Part shown: positions 45,901-54,770 of the stretch, piece by piece
How positions within the stretch are numbered: the first letter of the stretch is position 1
How the letters are laid out: every line of letters begins with the position of its first letter
NCBI GenBank assembly: GCA_018266835.1
Contig: JAFDZP010000004.1
Span: 186,001-250,000 of the forward strand
Length of the DNA: 64,000 nt
Direction: 5' to 3'
DNA from: Bacteroidota bacterium
Lineage (GTDB): Bacteria; Bacteroidota; Ignavibacteria; Tepidaquicellales; Tepidaquicellaceae
Notes under the pieces: generated by a model
Database searches by the model: none
What the model was told of the DNA's origin: nothing
Seen by the model: the letters and a program-made list of their open reading frames with translations, nothing else
Program-made: the position numbers and the translations under genes

Positions 45901-46012
45901 AATTTTGAAGTTTAATTTAATAGATGCTTCAAAATTATGCGTAATGATTTAAATCACAAATAAAGCAGATTAAGAAATTTTCTTAATGTAGATTAAGAAT
46001 GTGGAATAAGAG

Positions 46013-46591
46013 TTATAGTTCTTTTTTCATTTTGCTGAGGAATTCTGGTGTGACACCTATGTAAGATGCGATTTGAATTTGCGGGATGCGCTGTTCAAGT
46101 GTAGGATATTTATTGATGAAATCTAAATATCTTTCCTTAGCCGTCCTGCTTAGATTGGAAACAACTCGCTGCTGAAGAGATATAAAAGATTTCTGAAAAA
46201 GTATACGGAAGAGTTTTTCAAACTTTGGAATTTTTTCATAGAGTAATTCTAAAGAAGTCTTATCTATTTGCAGCAGTTCTGATTCTTCAAGAGCATCTAC
46301 ATTTAAGATAGCAGGTTCACCTGTAACAAATGCATACGGGTCTGATATCCACCAGTCCTCAATTGCAAACTGTGAAATATGCTCCGTACCTGCATTATCT
46401 GTATAGTAAGAACGCAGGCATCCCGAAACAACATAGTTATCATAAAGACATGGTTCGCCTTGCTCAACAAGAAACTGTTTTCGTTTCAGCTTTTTATATT
46501 TTAAGAGCGAACAGAAATATTCCTCTTCATCTTTAGTAAGCTGAATGTATTTTGCAACGTGAGTTAATATTTGTTTATAGTTTTTATTCAT
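46013..46591 (-). CDS. Crp/Fnr-family transcriptional regulator
   Basis: 192 residues. A cyclic-nucleotide-binding-type beta-roll (about 30-120; LVEQGEPCLYDNYVVSGCLR) precedes a winged helix whose recognition helix reads IASYIGVTPEFLSKMK. No iron-sulfur Cys cluster is seen. The start overlaps the YcaQ-like stop by 4 nt, so it is translated as part of that operon. Confidence 0.88.
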   Translation of the reverse strand: MNKNYKQILTHVAKYIQLTKDEEEYFCSLLKYKKLKRKQFLVEQGEPCLYDNYVVSGCLRSYYTDNAGTEHISQFAIEDWWISDPYAFVTGEPAILNVDALEESELLQIDKTSLELLYEKIPKFEKLFRILFQKSFISLQQRVVSNLSRTAKERYLDFINKYPTLEQRIPQIQIASYIGVTPEFLSKMKKEL

Positions 46592-47763
46592 TTAATAAAT
46601 TTATCAAGATTATTTTCTCCGCATCCTGAAAATGCTGTCAGTTCATCAATTCTTTTCTTAAAAATCTTTTTAAAATTTTTATCAGGCTTTGCTTTATTTT
46701 CCCACCAGAGATTTATAATTTTGAATAAATCATTCTGCCTGTCTGCTTTTGCATCTAATCTTCCTATGAATTTATCGCCGTAAACAATGGGAAGGACATA
46801 ATATCCGAACTTTCTTTTGGGAGCGGGGACGTAGCATTCAATAACATAATCAAAATTAAAAAGTGTTTTCAATCTCTTTCGCTGTATAACAAGATTATCG
46901 AACGGAGATAAAATATGAACATCTTTTTCAAACTCAGTATTCTTTAACTGCTTTAAATTTTCTTTTGTTGTATAGTATTTTTCATTTGTTAACTCTTTTG
47001 TAATTCCTGAAATATTTACAGGTAAAATTTTCTTCTCTTCAATCATTCTGTTTATCACACTCATCGGAATTTTTGAATCACCGCCTCTTAAATAAAACAT
47101 TTCTTTCTGCGACGCGAAGCCGTTGGCATTAACTGTATTCATTATCAAATGCTGGCAATGTTCTTCATAAGTTGGAACAGTTGTGTCAATTTTCTTAGGA
47201 AGAACTCTTTCAGTTAAATCATAAACTTTCTGAAAGTTTTTTCTTTCAGCAACCATTAATTCTCCTGCATGGAATAAATACTCAAGCGCTTCTTTAGCAG
47301 GCTTCCAGTCCCACCATCCTGATTTTACTCTGGGCGGATGTTCAAAATCCTTTGATTGAAGCGGACCTTCTGCAGTGATTCTATCTCTTGCAAAATCGAT
47401 TATCTTTTTATTTTTCTTAGACCATGCTTTATATCTTTCTTTATAATTTTCTTTCCTTCTTAACGAATATCTATAATCTTTCATAGGAAGAAACGCAGCA
47501 GCGTGGCTCCAGTATTCAAATACTTTCTTCTCTTTCATCAGTTCATCAAGCATTGTTTTTTTATAAACAGGCAGTCTAGTCCAAAGAATATGATGATGCG
47601 CGCGCTCCACTATTGAAATTGTATCAATCTGAACGTATCCGATTTTTTCTATTATCTTGTGTAAATCTTTTTTTGTATAATGATTGTCTCTTTCCAGCAG
47701 TTTCTGATTTTTAAGAGCTAAGAAGCGGGCATCCTGTAATGAGATTTCGATCGGTAACTTCAT
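46588..47763 (-). CDS. YcaQ-like DNA glycosylase (HTH_42 family)
   Basis: 391 residues. The family core is here: KIGYVQIDTISIVERAHHHILWTR, with the catalytic-type Q45-I-D47 motif of YcaQ (AlkZ-like enzymes that remove bulky or crosslinked bases). It is followed by SHAAAFLPMKDYRY and a C-terminal winged-helix stretch. It overlaps its neighbours by 4 nt on both sides (SnoaL-like gene upstream, Crp/Fnr gene downstream). Confidence 0.9.
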   Translation of the reverse strand: MKLPIEISLQDARFLALKNQKLLERDNHYTKKDLHKIIEKIGYVQIDTISIVERAHHHILWTRLPVYKKTMLDELMKEKKVFEYWSHAAAFLPMKDYRYSLRRKENYKERYKAWSKKNKKIIDFARDRITAEGPLQSKDFEHPPRVKSGWWDWKPAKEALEYLFHAGELMVAERKNFQKVYDLTERVLPKKIDTTVPTYEEHCQHLIMNTVNANGFASQKEMFYLRGGDSKIPMSVINRMIEEKKILPVNISGITKELTNEKYYTTKENLKQLKNTEFEKDVHILSPFDNLVIQRKRLKTLFNFDYVIECYVPAPKRKFGYYVLPIVYGDKFIGRLDAKADRQNDLFKIINLWWENKAKPDKNFKKIFKKRIDELTAFSGCGENNLDKFIK

Positions 47764-48164
47764 ATCTTCGGAAATTCTCCTAACTGCATAAATAAACTTA
47801 GGAAATCATTTTCGTCCCATGCTTTAATTATCTTGTCATCTTTAATTTGTAAGATTGCGTTAGCGCGCCACTCAACATGTTTGCCTGTTGGAGAAACTCC
47901 CAGAAAATTTCCTTTATGAGTTCCGCTCCATATATTATGAACTGTCACTAAATCATTCTCATTTACAAAAAATTCACAGTTAACTTTAATATCAGGAAAG
48001 GCATTGAAAAAATTCCGCTGAATTATCTGCTTCTGACCTTCAAGTCCGCGCGATTCTCCATTATGTATGAAATTCTTGGATAAAAAACTTCCTATGGCAT
48101 CAAGATTTTTCTGATTGATAACAACATCATAAAAATTTTTAACGATATCAGAATTTACAGACAT
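47760..48164 (-). CDS. SnoaL-like polyketide cyclase/ester cyclase family protein
   Basis: 134 residues, one NTF2-like cone. The typical opening (VKNFYDVVINQKNLDAIGSFL), the conserved HNIWSGTHKGNFLGVSPTGK and the closing IIKAWDENDFLSLF are visible. No substrate can be assigned. It lies 8 nt after the deacetylase and overlaps the YcaQ-like gene. Confidence 0.85.
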   Translation of the reverse strand: MSVNSDIVKNFYDVVINQKNLDAIGSFLSKNFIHNGESRGLEGQKQIIQRNFFNAFPDIKVNCEFFVNENDLVTVHNIWSGTHKGNFLGVSPTGKHVEWRANAILQIKDDKIIKAWDENDFLSLFMQLGEFPKI

Positions 48165-48172
48165 AGATTGAA

Positions 48173-49084
48173 TTAATATTTTTTATTTGAGAGGTCGATT
48201 ATCCACTGTGGTTCATCGGGATCGGGTTTTGGTTTCTTCCCCTGTGCAAGTATCCATCTGTGAAGCCATGAGCGTCCCCATTTCATTTGCCCGTCCGGCA
48301 TTGAGTATGCAGGGTCAGTCATTGCTTCATCTAAGGAAACAAACTCATACCCGCGTGATTTAAACATATCAATTATTTTATCGAAGTGGTCGGCATTTAG
48401 CATATTTGCATGGACTAACAATACCTGCGGTATCTGCCTTCCAAGAAATTCCTGTGAAATTCCTTCAAAGAAATCTGTCATCATTCCCATGTAATTTACA
48501 TAGGAAGAAACGATAGAATCCTGCAGAGTTTTATCGTTATTCTTCACTGCAGGCAAATAACATGCTGCAAACATCCAGTCACTGTTATCTAATGTAACCG
48601 GAGCAACGATATAACCTCTATCTTTTAAAAACTTATCAAGAGAATCTTTCTGCTCAACAGTTTTGCCGGTGTATAAAAACGGATGGCGATAATATATCAT
48701 TTGTTTCCCTGCATTTTCCATTAGTTGTTTTACAAGCGGCTCACCTTTAATCACATCTTCTTCATATTTTTGTAAACCGACTTTGCCTATATCTGAATGA
48801 GCATAAGTGTGGTTACCCAAATCATGACCATCTGCCAGCCATTTTTTTAATTGGGCAACTCTTAACTCTGTGTTGCTGTCAACGTCAGTCTTGCCTTCAT
48901 TTACAAAAGCAGTCACCTTAATATTATTATCTTTTAAAATTTTTAAAAGATGGTCAGTGGTATAAATGCAATCATCAATATTTAAATGGGGCGATGGCAA
49001 ATCATCAAAGGTTATTGCAATTTTCTTTTGAGAAAATGCAAAATTGCTTATTAACAATAATATAATGAGAGTAATTTTTTTCAT
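48173..49084 (-). CDS. secreted polysaccharide deacetylase (CE4 family)
   Basis: 303 residues, signal peptide 1-18 (AFSQ). The NodB motifs are ITFDDLP (D27, D28) and NHTYAHSD (H92, H96), the metal-binding His pair; LLVHANMLN near the C-terminus is the third conserved stretch. It removes N-acetyl groups from a polysaccharide, probably peptidoglycan or an exopolymer. First gene of a four-gene minus-strand operon. Confidence 0.9.
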   Translation of the reverse strand: MKKITLIILLLISNFAFSQKKIAITFDDLPSPHLNIDDCIYTTDHLLKILKDNNIKVTAFVNEGKTDVDSNTELRVAQLKKWLADGHDLGNHTYAHSDIGKVGLQKYEEDVIKGEPLVKQLMENAGKQMIYYRHPFLYTGKTVEQKDSLDKFLKDRGYIVAPVTLDNSDWMFAACYLPAVKNNDKTLQDSIVSSYVNYMGMMTDFFEGISQEFLGRQIPQVLLVHANMLNADHFDKIIDMFKSRGYEFVSLDEAMTDPAYSMPDGQMKWGRSWLHRWILAQGKKPKPDPDEPQWIIDLSNKKY

Positions 49085-49370
49085 GCAATAACTTATAATT
49101 TTTGATAAGAATATGACAGTAAAAAATTCTTCTGTTGACTATTTCTTTAGCTTTAAACACTAATCTTCGTTAATATCCTGCCGATTTTGGGAAAAACAAT
49201 TCCGCAATATTCCTTTAAATTTAATTAAAATTAAAGAAAAGAGGAGAACCGTCAAAATATTTTTCGCTGATTTTGGTCTGATTACATTCAGAATTTTTCT
49301 TTTGAAAATCAATAAACCGAAATTACTTTTGTAACAGATTTAGTTTTTGGCGAATCTAAATACACCAAAT

Positions 49371-50984
49371 ATGAAAACTGCCATACTTATTTTCCTGTTC
49401 ATTGTCCCCCTGATTTCGGTTCACTCCCAGAGCTCAACTCCGTTAATCAACCTGAACGGAAGCATCAATCTTTCAACTTCCTATTACTCAGCTTCAGGTA
49501 TTGATAAAAGATATCCTAACGGACTTTCAACTGCAATCATTTCAACAAACATCAGACTTGCAGATGAAGTTGATATTCCGCTCTCCGCTTATATATCTAC
49601 AGACCAGACTACTTTTCAGCAGTCAATAAACCGTGTAGGGATTAATCCAAAAATCGGAAACTGGCTGACTCTTCACGGCGGATATTATAATGCAAAGCTC
49701 TCCGATCTGACTTACGGCGAAACAGGAGTAATGGGCGGCGGCTTTGATGTACGTTACAAATTGCTGCGCGCATCATTCTTTTACGGTAACGTCCGCGATG
49801 CAATTCAGCCCGATGCTGCAAATAATATCCTGGGCGGATTCAGAAGAGAAGGTTTCGGATTTAAGCTTGGCTTAGGCAGCGAAGAAGCGCATGTAGATTT
49901 CAATATGTACAAAGCAAAAGATATTGTTGCATCAATCGGAGATTATAATTATCCGCTTGCTCCCACTGAAAATATGGTAATGAGTTACGATTTTGCCTTC
50001 CCGCTCTTCAACGATAAATTTAAAGTTAACGGAGAGATTGGCGGAAGCGCATATACAAGCGACACAAGATTTGAAGAGCATCCCGTCGAAGGATTTCCTG
50101 ACTGGCTTTACAATATAAAATACAGCACAAGATTTGACTTCGGAACGTTTCTGAATTTAAGCTATATACCAAAACCTGAATACAGTTTTTCATTGAAAGG
50201 CAGATGGTACGGTCCCGGTTTTGTTACAACAGGCATCACAGAAATACAGGGCGATGCGCTTGAAGTTGAGTTTGCACCGAATGTAAGACTTATGAACAAT
50301 AAGTTAATTTTAAGAAGCTCATTCGGAGTAAGATACAACAACGTAAGAGATACACGCGCTGCAACAACAAGCAGATTCATCGGTTCTATGAATGCAACTT
50401 ACCAATACAATCAGAATGCAGGCATAGATGTTTCATTTATGAATTATTCAATCCGTTCAAATGCAATAAGCGATACTGCTAGAATTAACAACGTGCTTAA
50501 TTATTTCACAGTGACACCAAGATTTAATTTTCAGGGACTTGGCGGATTCAATAATTTATTCTTCACATACTCATTCCAGAAGTTTGACGACAACAATATA
50601 ATTTTTGCTTACAACAATAAAAGCAGCTCTCACTCCGCAACAGCAGTCTGGAGCTTAGCTTTCATATCATCTTTGAATTTCTCAACATCGGTTAACTATC
50701 AGAACTCGGAGTTCAGTACAGGCAATTTCAAACTTACTTCCCTTGGAGTATCAACAGGTTACGCTTTCTTCAACAGAAAGTTAAATACTTCATTGGGGGC
50801 AAATTATTCTTTGTTCAGCTCTATTGCAGATAACAATCAGTTAAATCTCAGACTGAGTTTTGCATACACAATAGAAAAATACGGAAGTGTAAGCTTATAC
50901 ATTTTAAGAAATGAATTTAATTCTGACCTCAATACAAATTACAAAGAAACACAGGCAGTATTACAATATTATTATAATTTTTAA
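49371..50984 (+). CDS. outer-membrane beta-barrel protein, partner of the downstream peptidase
   Basis: 537 residues from the ATG at 49371, which opens a signal peptide (MKTAILIFLFIVPLISVHSQ); an in-frame TTG 24 nt earlier is less likely. The rest is a barrel-type alternation of Tyr/Phe strands and Asn/Asp turns, ending in YYNF, a classic barrel C-terminus. I do not recognise the family. The peptidase gene follows after 11 nt, so the two are co-transcribed and the barrel may export or anchor the peptidase (inference). 49085-49370 holds nothing obvious. Confidence 0.7.
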   Translation: MKTAILIFLFIVPLISVHSQSSTPLINLNGSINLSTSYYSASGIDKRYPNGLSTAIISTNIRLADEVDIPLSAYISTDQTTFQQSINRVGINPKIGNWLTLHGGYYNAKLSDLTYGETGVMGGGFDVRYKLLRASFFYGNVRDAIQPDAANNILGGFRREGFGFKLGLGSEEAHVDFNMYKAKDIVASIGDYNYPLAPTENMVMSYDFAFPLFNDKFKVNGEIGGSAYTSDTRFEEHPVEGFPDWLYNIKYSTRFDFGTFLNLSYIPKPEYSFSLKGRWYGPGFVTTGITEIQGDALEVEFAPNVRLMNNKLILRSSFGVRYNNVRDTRAATTSRFIGSMNATYQYNQNAGIDVSFMNYSIRSNAISDTARINNVLNYFTVTPRFNFQGLGGFNNLFFTYSFQKFDDNNIIFAYNNKSSSHSATAVWSLAFISSLNFSTSVNYQNSEFSTGNFKLTSLGVSTGYAFFNRKLNTSLGANYSLFSSIADNNQLNLRLSFAYTIEKYGSVSLYILRNEFNSDLNTNYKETQAVLQYYYNF

Positions 50985-50995
50985 ACTCTAAGATT

Positions 50996-53803
50996 ATGAA
51001 ACTGTTTACTAAAATTCTCCTGATACTTTTATTCGTTTACAATCTTGCTTCAGCACAGGTAAACGTAATTGTAAATCTCCCTGCCGTAATGCCATCAGAG
51101 TTAACTCAATGGAGAGATAATCCTTCATTGGTTACTGTTATTTTTAATAACATGGGCGCGCCGTTAACAAACTTAAGAATCGGATACAAAATCCGTGACT
51201 TATCCAAAGGCGTAAACATAATTACTACTAAAGACGGAATGCTTCCGTCTCAGGTATTTAATATGGGAGCGAATGTATTTCCCGGGCAGTCAATTTTTTC
51301 TTTTCCGACTGTAGATATCAATCCGGATTTTTATAATACAGCTGCAACTACAAACAGTCTGCCCGAGGGCCAATACGAATTTTGTCTGTATGTTCTTGAT
51401 CCTGCCGGTACGCTTATTACTCTTACAGGAAGCCAGTGCGCATATTTTCAGGTTATAATTCCTCAGCCGATTTCATTGCTTCAGCCATATAACGGAATTG
51501 AGTATCAGCATGTACAGGGTGTTGGTACATATCCTATGTTCCTGTGGACTCCTGCATACACTCAGGGTGTTCCTGTTTCATACAGATTAAGAATTGTTCC
51601 TGTATTTCAGGGACAGCAGCCATACGATGCAATCAATACTAATCCAATAATACTCAATAAAGATTTAACTACAACAAATTATCAATACACACCCTCAGAC
51701 CCTTCGTTTGAATTATATCCTACTGCAATTAAGTTTGCATGGCAGGTACGGGCAACAAACCAGTTCGGAAATCCTGTTACGGCTAATGACGGTAAGAGCG
51801 ATGTATTTTGTTTCGCATTTAATAATAACAATCCTCCGCCTAATCCTTTAAGTGTAACCGGAACAATAAGCGGATGCGAACAAAATGCAGCGAGCATTGC
51901 ATTAACCGTAGCAGGCGGAACTGCACCTTATACTTATGCATGGAAGCTTGGCAGTGTGCCATTTGCCCAGACTTCCGCTACAATATCAAACATAGCAAAC
52001 GGAAATTATTCAGTGCTGGTAACAGATGCAGAAGGTGATACAGCTTCAGCAAGATTCAGAGTTTATGTTTACACAATTTCGTTTTATCCGACTTCAACTA
52101 ATTCATCCTGCGGCGGAAGCACAGGTACGGTTGTTATAAATTCTTTATCAGGCGGAACCGCTGCATCAGGCAACACATATAACTATGAATTAAAAAGAAC
52201 TGCTCCTGATACTGCTTCATGGAGAGGAACTGTTGTTCCTCAGACAGGAGGACGTACAATCAGAACCGGACTGAAGGCAGGAACTTACACAGTAAAAATT
52301 ACAGACAGCAAAGGATGTGCAGTTACAAGAAATGTTACTATCTCAGATACAGGCGGACCGAACGTTTATGTAAGCGCGCCGACAGTATTCTGCGCCGGCG
52401 AAGGAAAGATACATTTCAGAAGCGCTACAGTTTCTCCATTCCCTATTCTTAAATGGGCGTGGACAGGACCAAACAACTACTCAAGAAATGTAACTGCCGG
52501 AAGAGATTCTATCACCGGATTGCAGCCTGGTACATACAGTTATTCTGCCACTGATACAACTACAGGATGCACAAAGTCAGGTCAGATAGCAGTTTCAGTT
52601 CAGGAAGTAAACACAATAATTGTTGAACGCAGAGTTTCAAATGCAACTGCCGGAATGGATGACGGCGAGTATTATATAAAGCTCAGAAAAAATCCGGTCA
52701 GCATCGGCTTGCGTCATCAGGACGGTACTGATTTCTCTGCCAACGTAAATCCGCTGAATGATGAAACCACAGCTACAATATTTGTATACAATGCAACAGG
52801 ACTGAAAGCCGGCGCATATACAATGACGCTTTACTTCGGCGCAGCTAACACATGTCCCAAGACAGTTACATTTAATGTTGCTTCATGCGATGCAAATTTC
52901 ACAACTGAAACAGACAGCACTGCATATTACTTCAGAACTCAGACATTGAGATTAACGCTTAACAACGTTCCGAACGGTTCTTATACAGTCAAATTTGTAA
53001 AGGCAAACAACCAGACTCAATACGGACCATTCACTTATAATTCCACAGGACAAGCATCAGTTACAAGAAATTATACATTAAGAGGTAACTTCCCTGAAGG
53101 CGGATACACTGCAGTTGTAACTCATAACGGCGGATGCGTAGCAACTTACCAGTTCATCGTTTACCGAAATCCACAGTGCGTAACAGCAGCAGGCGACTGG
53201 ACTGCATTAAACATTGCAGCAGTGCAGCAAAGAACTGAAATGTGGTGCTGGCTTACATGCGGTCAGATGGTATTCACTCATTTTGGAATAGCAGCTCCGC
53301 GCAACGTGTCTTATCAGTGCAGCATCATCAGCTTCTATTATCCTGCATGTGCAGCCAATTGCGCAGCATGTGTAATCGGTGCGAACGGTCAGGCAGTATT
53401 GAGAGACATGATAACAAAATATTCAAAGTTCAGATGGAACAATGCAGCACAGCTTGATGTCGATTACCTTGCAAGAGCGTTAACCACAGCGCAGATAAAA
53501 ACTGAAATCGATGCATCCAGACCAATCATTGCAGGTATATCTCCGTCAGGAAATGTACGGGCTGTATCTGAGCACGTCGCATTAATCATTGGCTATGCAG
53601 ACGGCACTCTCAATACCACAGGCGGTACTTGTTTTAAGATAAGAGTAAACGACCCGTATCCTTATCCAAGAGGAAACAATCCTTATCTGAGAGCAGGCGG
53701 ACAGAAAGTCGGCAACCTGCAGTATGAAATTGAATACAACGACTTCAGAACGAAATTAGTCTGGGGTGAATCATTCTATAATATCAGAAGAACAGCACTC
53801 TGA
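50996..53803 (+). CDS. multi-domain exported papain-like peptidase with SprB-like repeats
   Basis: 935 residues. A signal peptide (1-20, LASAQ) precedes two Ig-like modules (about 22-275) resembling the N-terminal region of large Bacteroidota surface proteins, with PLPEGQYEFC-type and FLWTPAYTQG stretches. SprB-like repeats follow (about 285-680; for example NGNYSVLVTDAEGD and AGTYTVKITDSKGC). The C-terminal domain (about 735-935) is papain-like (C70/C39-type): C751 in MWCWLTC, H860 in SEHVALIIGY and N885 in RVNDPYP. No T9SS tail is present. It probably cleaves an external protein or peptide; the target is unknown. Confidence 0.8.
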   Translation: MKLFTKILLILLFVYNLASAQVNVIVNLPAVMPSELTQWRDNPSLVTVIFNNMGAPLTNLRIGYKIRDLSKGVNIITTKDGMLPSQVFNMGANVFPGQSIFSFPTVDINPDFYNTAATTNSLPEGQYEFCLYVLDPAGTLITLTGSQCAYFQVIIPQPISLLQPYNGIEYQHVQGVGTYPMFLWTPAYTQGVPVSYRLRIVPVFQGQQPYDAINTNPIILNKDLTTTNYQYTPSDPSFELYPTAIKFAWQVRATNQFGNPVTANDGKSDVFCFAFNNNNPPPNPLSVTGTISGCEQNAASIALTVAGGTAPYTYAWKLGSVPFAQTSATISNIANGNYSVLVTDAEGDTASARFRVYVYTISFYPTSTNSSCGGSTGTVVINSLSGGTAASGNTYNYELKRTAPDTASWRGTVVPQTGGRTIRTGLKAGTYTVKITDSKGCAVTRNVTISDTGGPNVYVSAPTVFCAGEGKIHFRSATVSPFPILKWAWTGPNNYSRNVTAGRDSITGLQPGTYSYSATDTTTGCTKSGQIAVSVQEVNTIIVERRVSNATAGMDDGEYYIKLRKNPVSIGLRHQDGTDFSANVNPLNDETTATIFVYNATGLKAGAYTMTLYFGAANTCPKTVTFNVASCDANFTTETDSTAYYFRTQTLRLTLNNVPNGSYTVKFVKANNQTQYGPFTYNSTGQASVTRNYTLRGNFPEGGYTAVVTHNGGCVATYQFIVYRNPQCVTAAGDWTALNIAAVQQRTEMWCWLTCGQMVFTHFGIAAPRNVSYQCSIISFYYPACAANCAACVIGANGQAVLRDMITKYSKFRWNNAAQLDVDYLARALTTAQIKTEIDASRPIIAGISPSGNVRAVSEHVALIIGYADGTLNTTGGTCFKIRVNDPYPYPRGNNPYLRAGGQKVGNLQYEIEYNDFRTKLVWGESFYNIRRTAL

Positions 53804-53815
53804 TAATTACATAAG

Positions 53816-53849
53816 CTGTCCGTTCCTGCTCCTTATCGGGGACGGGCAG
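53816..53849 (+). terminator. terminator after the peptidase gene
   Basis: CTGTCCGTTCC and GGGGACGGGCAG form an 11-bp stem with G-U pairs, followed by TTTTAAAAA. It ends the barrel-peptidase unit and precedes the tiny ORF array. Confidence 0.7.
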
Positions 53850-53876
53850 ATTTTAAAAACCTAACCTATTCTAAAA

Positions 53877-54014
53877 ATGCTCCGCTTAAAAAATTTTGCT
53901 TCAAAAAATTTAACAACATATGAAGTTTTAATGGAAATAATCAAATGCTGTGTAATGTTAATCATAGCGCTTTCACTCATCTATGCTTTAGAAATTTATC
54001 TGGGGAACTGGTAA
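53877..54014 (+). CDS. tiny single-span membrane ORF 1
   Basis: 45 residues: a short polar lead, then a hydrophobic span (EIIKCCVMLIIALSLIYAL) and the tail EIYLGNW. It is too short for ordinary gene calling. M19 is an alternative start giving 27 residues. No clear ribosome-binding site. It lies between terminators at 53816-53849 and 54042-54074 and resembles the three following ORFs in layout ([ED]-I-x-K-hydrophobic span-[ED]-I). Confidence 0.4.
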   Translation: MLRLKNFASKNLTTYEVLMEIIKCCVMLIIALSLIYALEIYLGNW

Positions 54015-54041
54015 AATTTTGGAAAAAATAAATACCATTTT

Positions 54042-54074
54042 AACTTTCTGCTTTTTTATGCAGAGCGGAAAGTT
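54042..54074 (+). terminator. hairpin after tiny ORF 1
   Basis: AACTTTC...GAAAGTT with TGC/GCA next to it, followed by a T6 run. Confidence 0.6.
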
Positions 54075-54092
54075 TTTTAAATACAGTGGAAA

Positions 54093-54215
54093 TTGGAAAA
54101 GCTAAAAAAAATATTAAAGAAAAAAATCTACAAAGATATATTAAAAGGAGTTTTTATCTTTCTGGTGATACTTGCAGTTTTTTTTGCAGTTTTAGATATA
54201 CTTACCTGGGCTTGA
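54093..54215 (+). CDS. tiny single-span membrane ORF 2
   Basis: 40 residues from a TTG: very basic lead (MEKLKKILKKKIYKDILKG), then a hydrophobic span (VFIFLVILAVFFAVLDIL) and TWA. The K-x-I-L-K-G bend before the span matches ORF 4 (K-N-L-L-K-G). Start codon and translation are uncertain because no strong Shine-Dalgarno site precedes it. Confidence 0.45.
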   Translation: MEKLKKILKKKIYKDILKGVFIFLVILAVFFAVLDILTWA

Positions 54216-54315
54216 AACTAAATCCACCGGAAACTTCTTATCGTAAGTAAAGTATAAATTTTGAAATTCAAACATAATTTTTTTTTAACATAAAAAAATA
54301 TTACAGGGGGGAAAT

Positions 54316-54429
54316 TTGGGTAATATTTATCTTCTCATATCCAAAGGATTTATGAAGGGTCTTCTCCAGGGCTTTTCAGCAGTACTTGTTGCAGGAATTA
54401 TTTTTTATTTTTTACTCGGGTTAATTTAA
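54316..54429 (+). CDS. tiny single-span membrane ORF 3
   Basis: 37 residues from a TTG preceded by a strong AGGGGGG Shine-Dalgarno site (54305-54311). It opens MGNIYLLISKGFMKGLLQGFS and continues with a hydrophobic span. It matches ORF 4 at about 17 of the first 21 residues, a level not expected by chance. A terminator follows at 54458-54484. Confidence 0.65.
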   Translation: MGNIYLLISKGFMKGLLQGFSAVLVAGIIFYFLLGLI

Positions 54430-54457
54430 TTTTATTAACTTTCTATATGTGCAGATA

Positions 54458-54484
54458 AGCGTTTCATTTATAAAGATGAAGCGC
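54458..54484 (+). terminator. terminator after tiny ORF 3
   Basis: AGCGTTTCAT and ATGAAGCGCT form a 10-bp stem with one G-U pair and a 7-nt loop, followed by T7. Confidence 0.85.
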
Positions 54485-54582
54485 TTTTTTTATGTAAAGA
54501 CTGACGAAAAAAGTTTGTTTTATGGCACTAAAATTGCCAATTTTATAGTTTTTGTCATAATTAAAACTCATGGGGGATACAA

Positions 54583-54705
54583 GTGGGTAATATTTTCCTT
54601 CTCATTTCTAACGGTTTTATGAAAAATCTTCTCAAAGGTTTTTCAGTTGTAGTTATTAGTTTATTAATAGTTTACGTGATTTTTGGACTTTTTGATATAG
54701 TTTAG
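54583..54705 (+). CDS. tiny single-span membrane ORF 4
   Basis: 40 residues from a GTG preceded by a GGGGGA Shine-Dalgarno site. Opens MGNIFLLISNGFMKNLLKGFS, then a hydrophobic span ending FDIV. It is the paralogue of ORF 3. A strong terminator follows 17 nt later. Confidence 0.65.
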   Translation: MGNIFLLISNGFMKNLLKGFSVVVISLLIVYVIFGLFDIV

Positions 54706-54722
54706 TTCATTGGGGGTACAAT

Positions 54723-54758
54723 AAAGGGCGCTTAATTTTGAAAGAGTAAGCGCCCTTT
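54723..54758 (+). terminator. terminator after tiny ORF 4
   Basis: AAAGGGCGCTTA and TAAGCGCCCTTT form a perfect 12-bp stem with a T-rich run after it. It may also serve the convergent YdeI-like gene. Confidence 0.9.
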
Positions 54759-54770
54759 CTTTTTCAGAAA

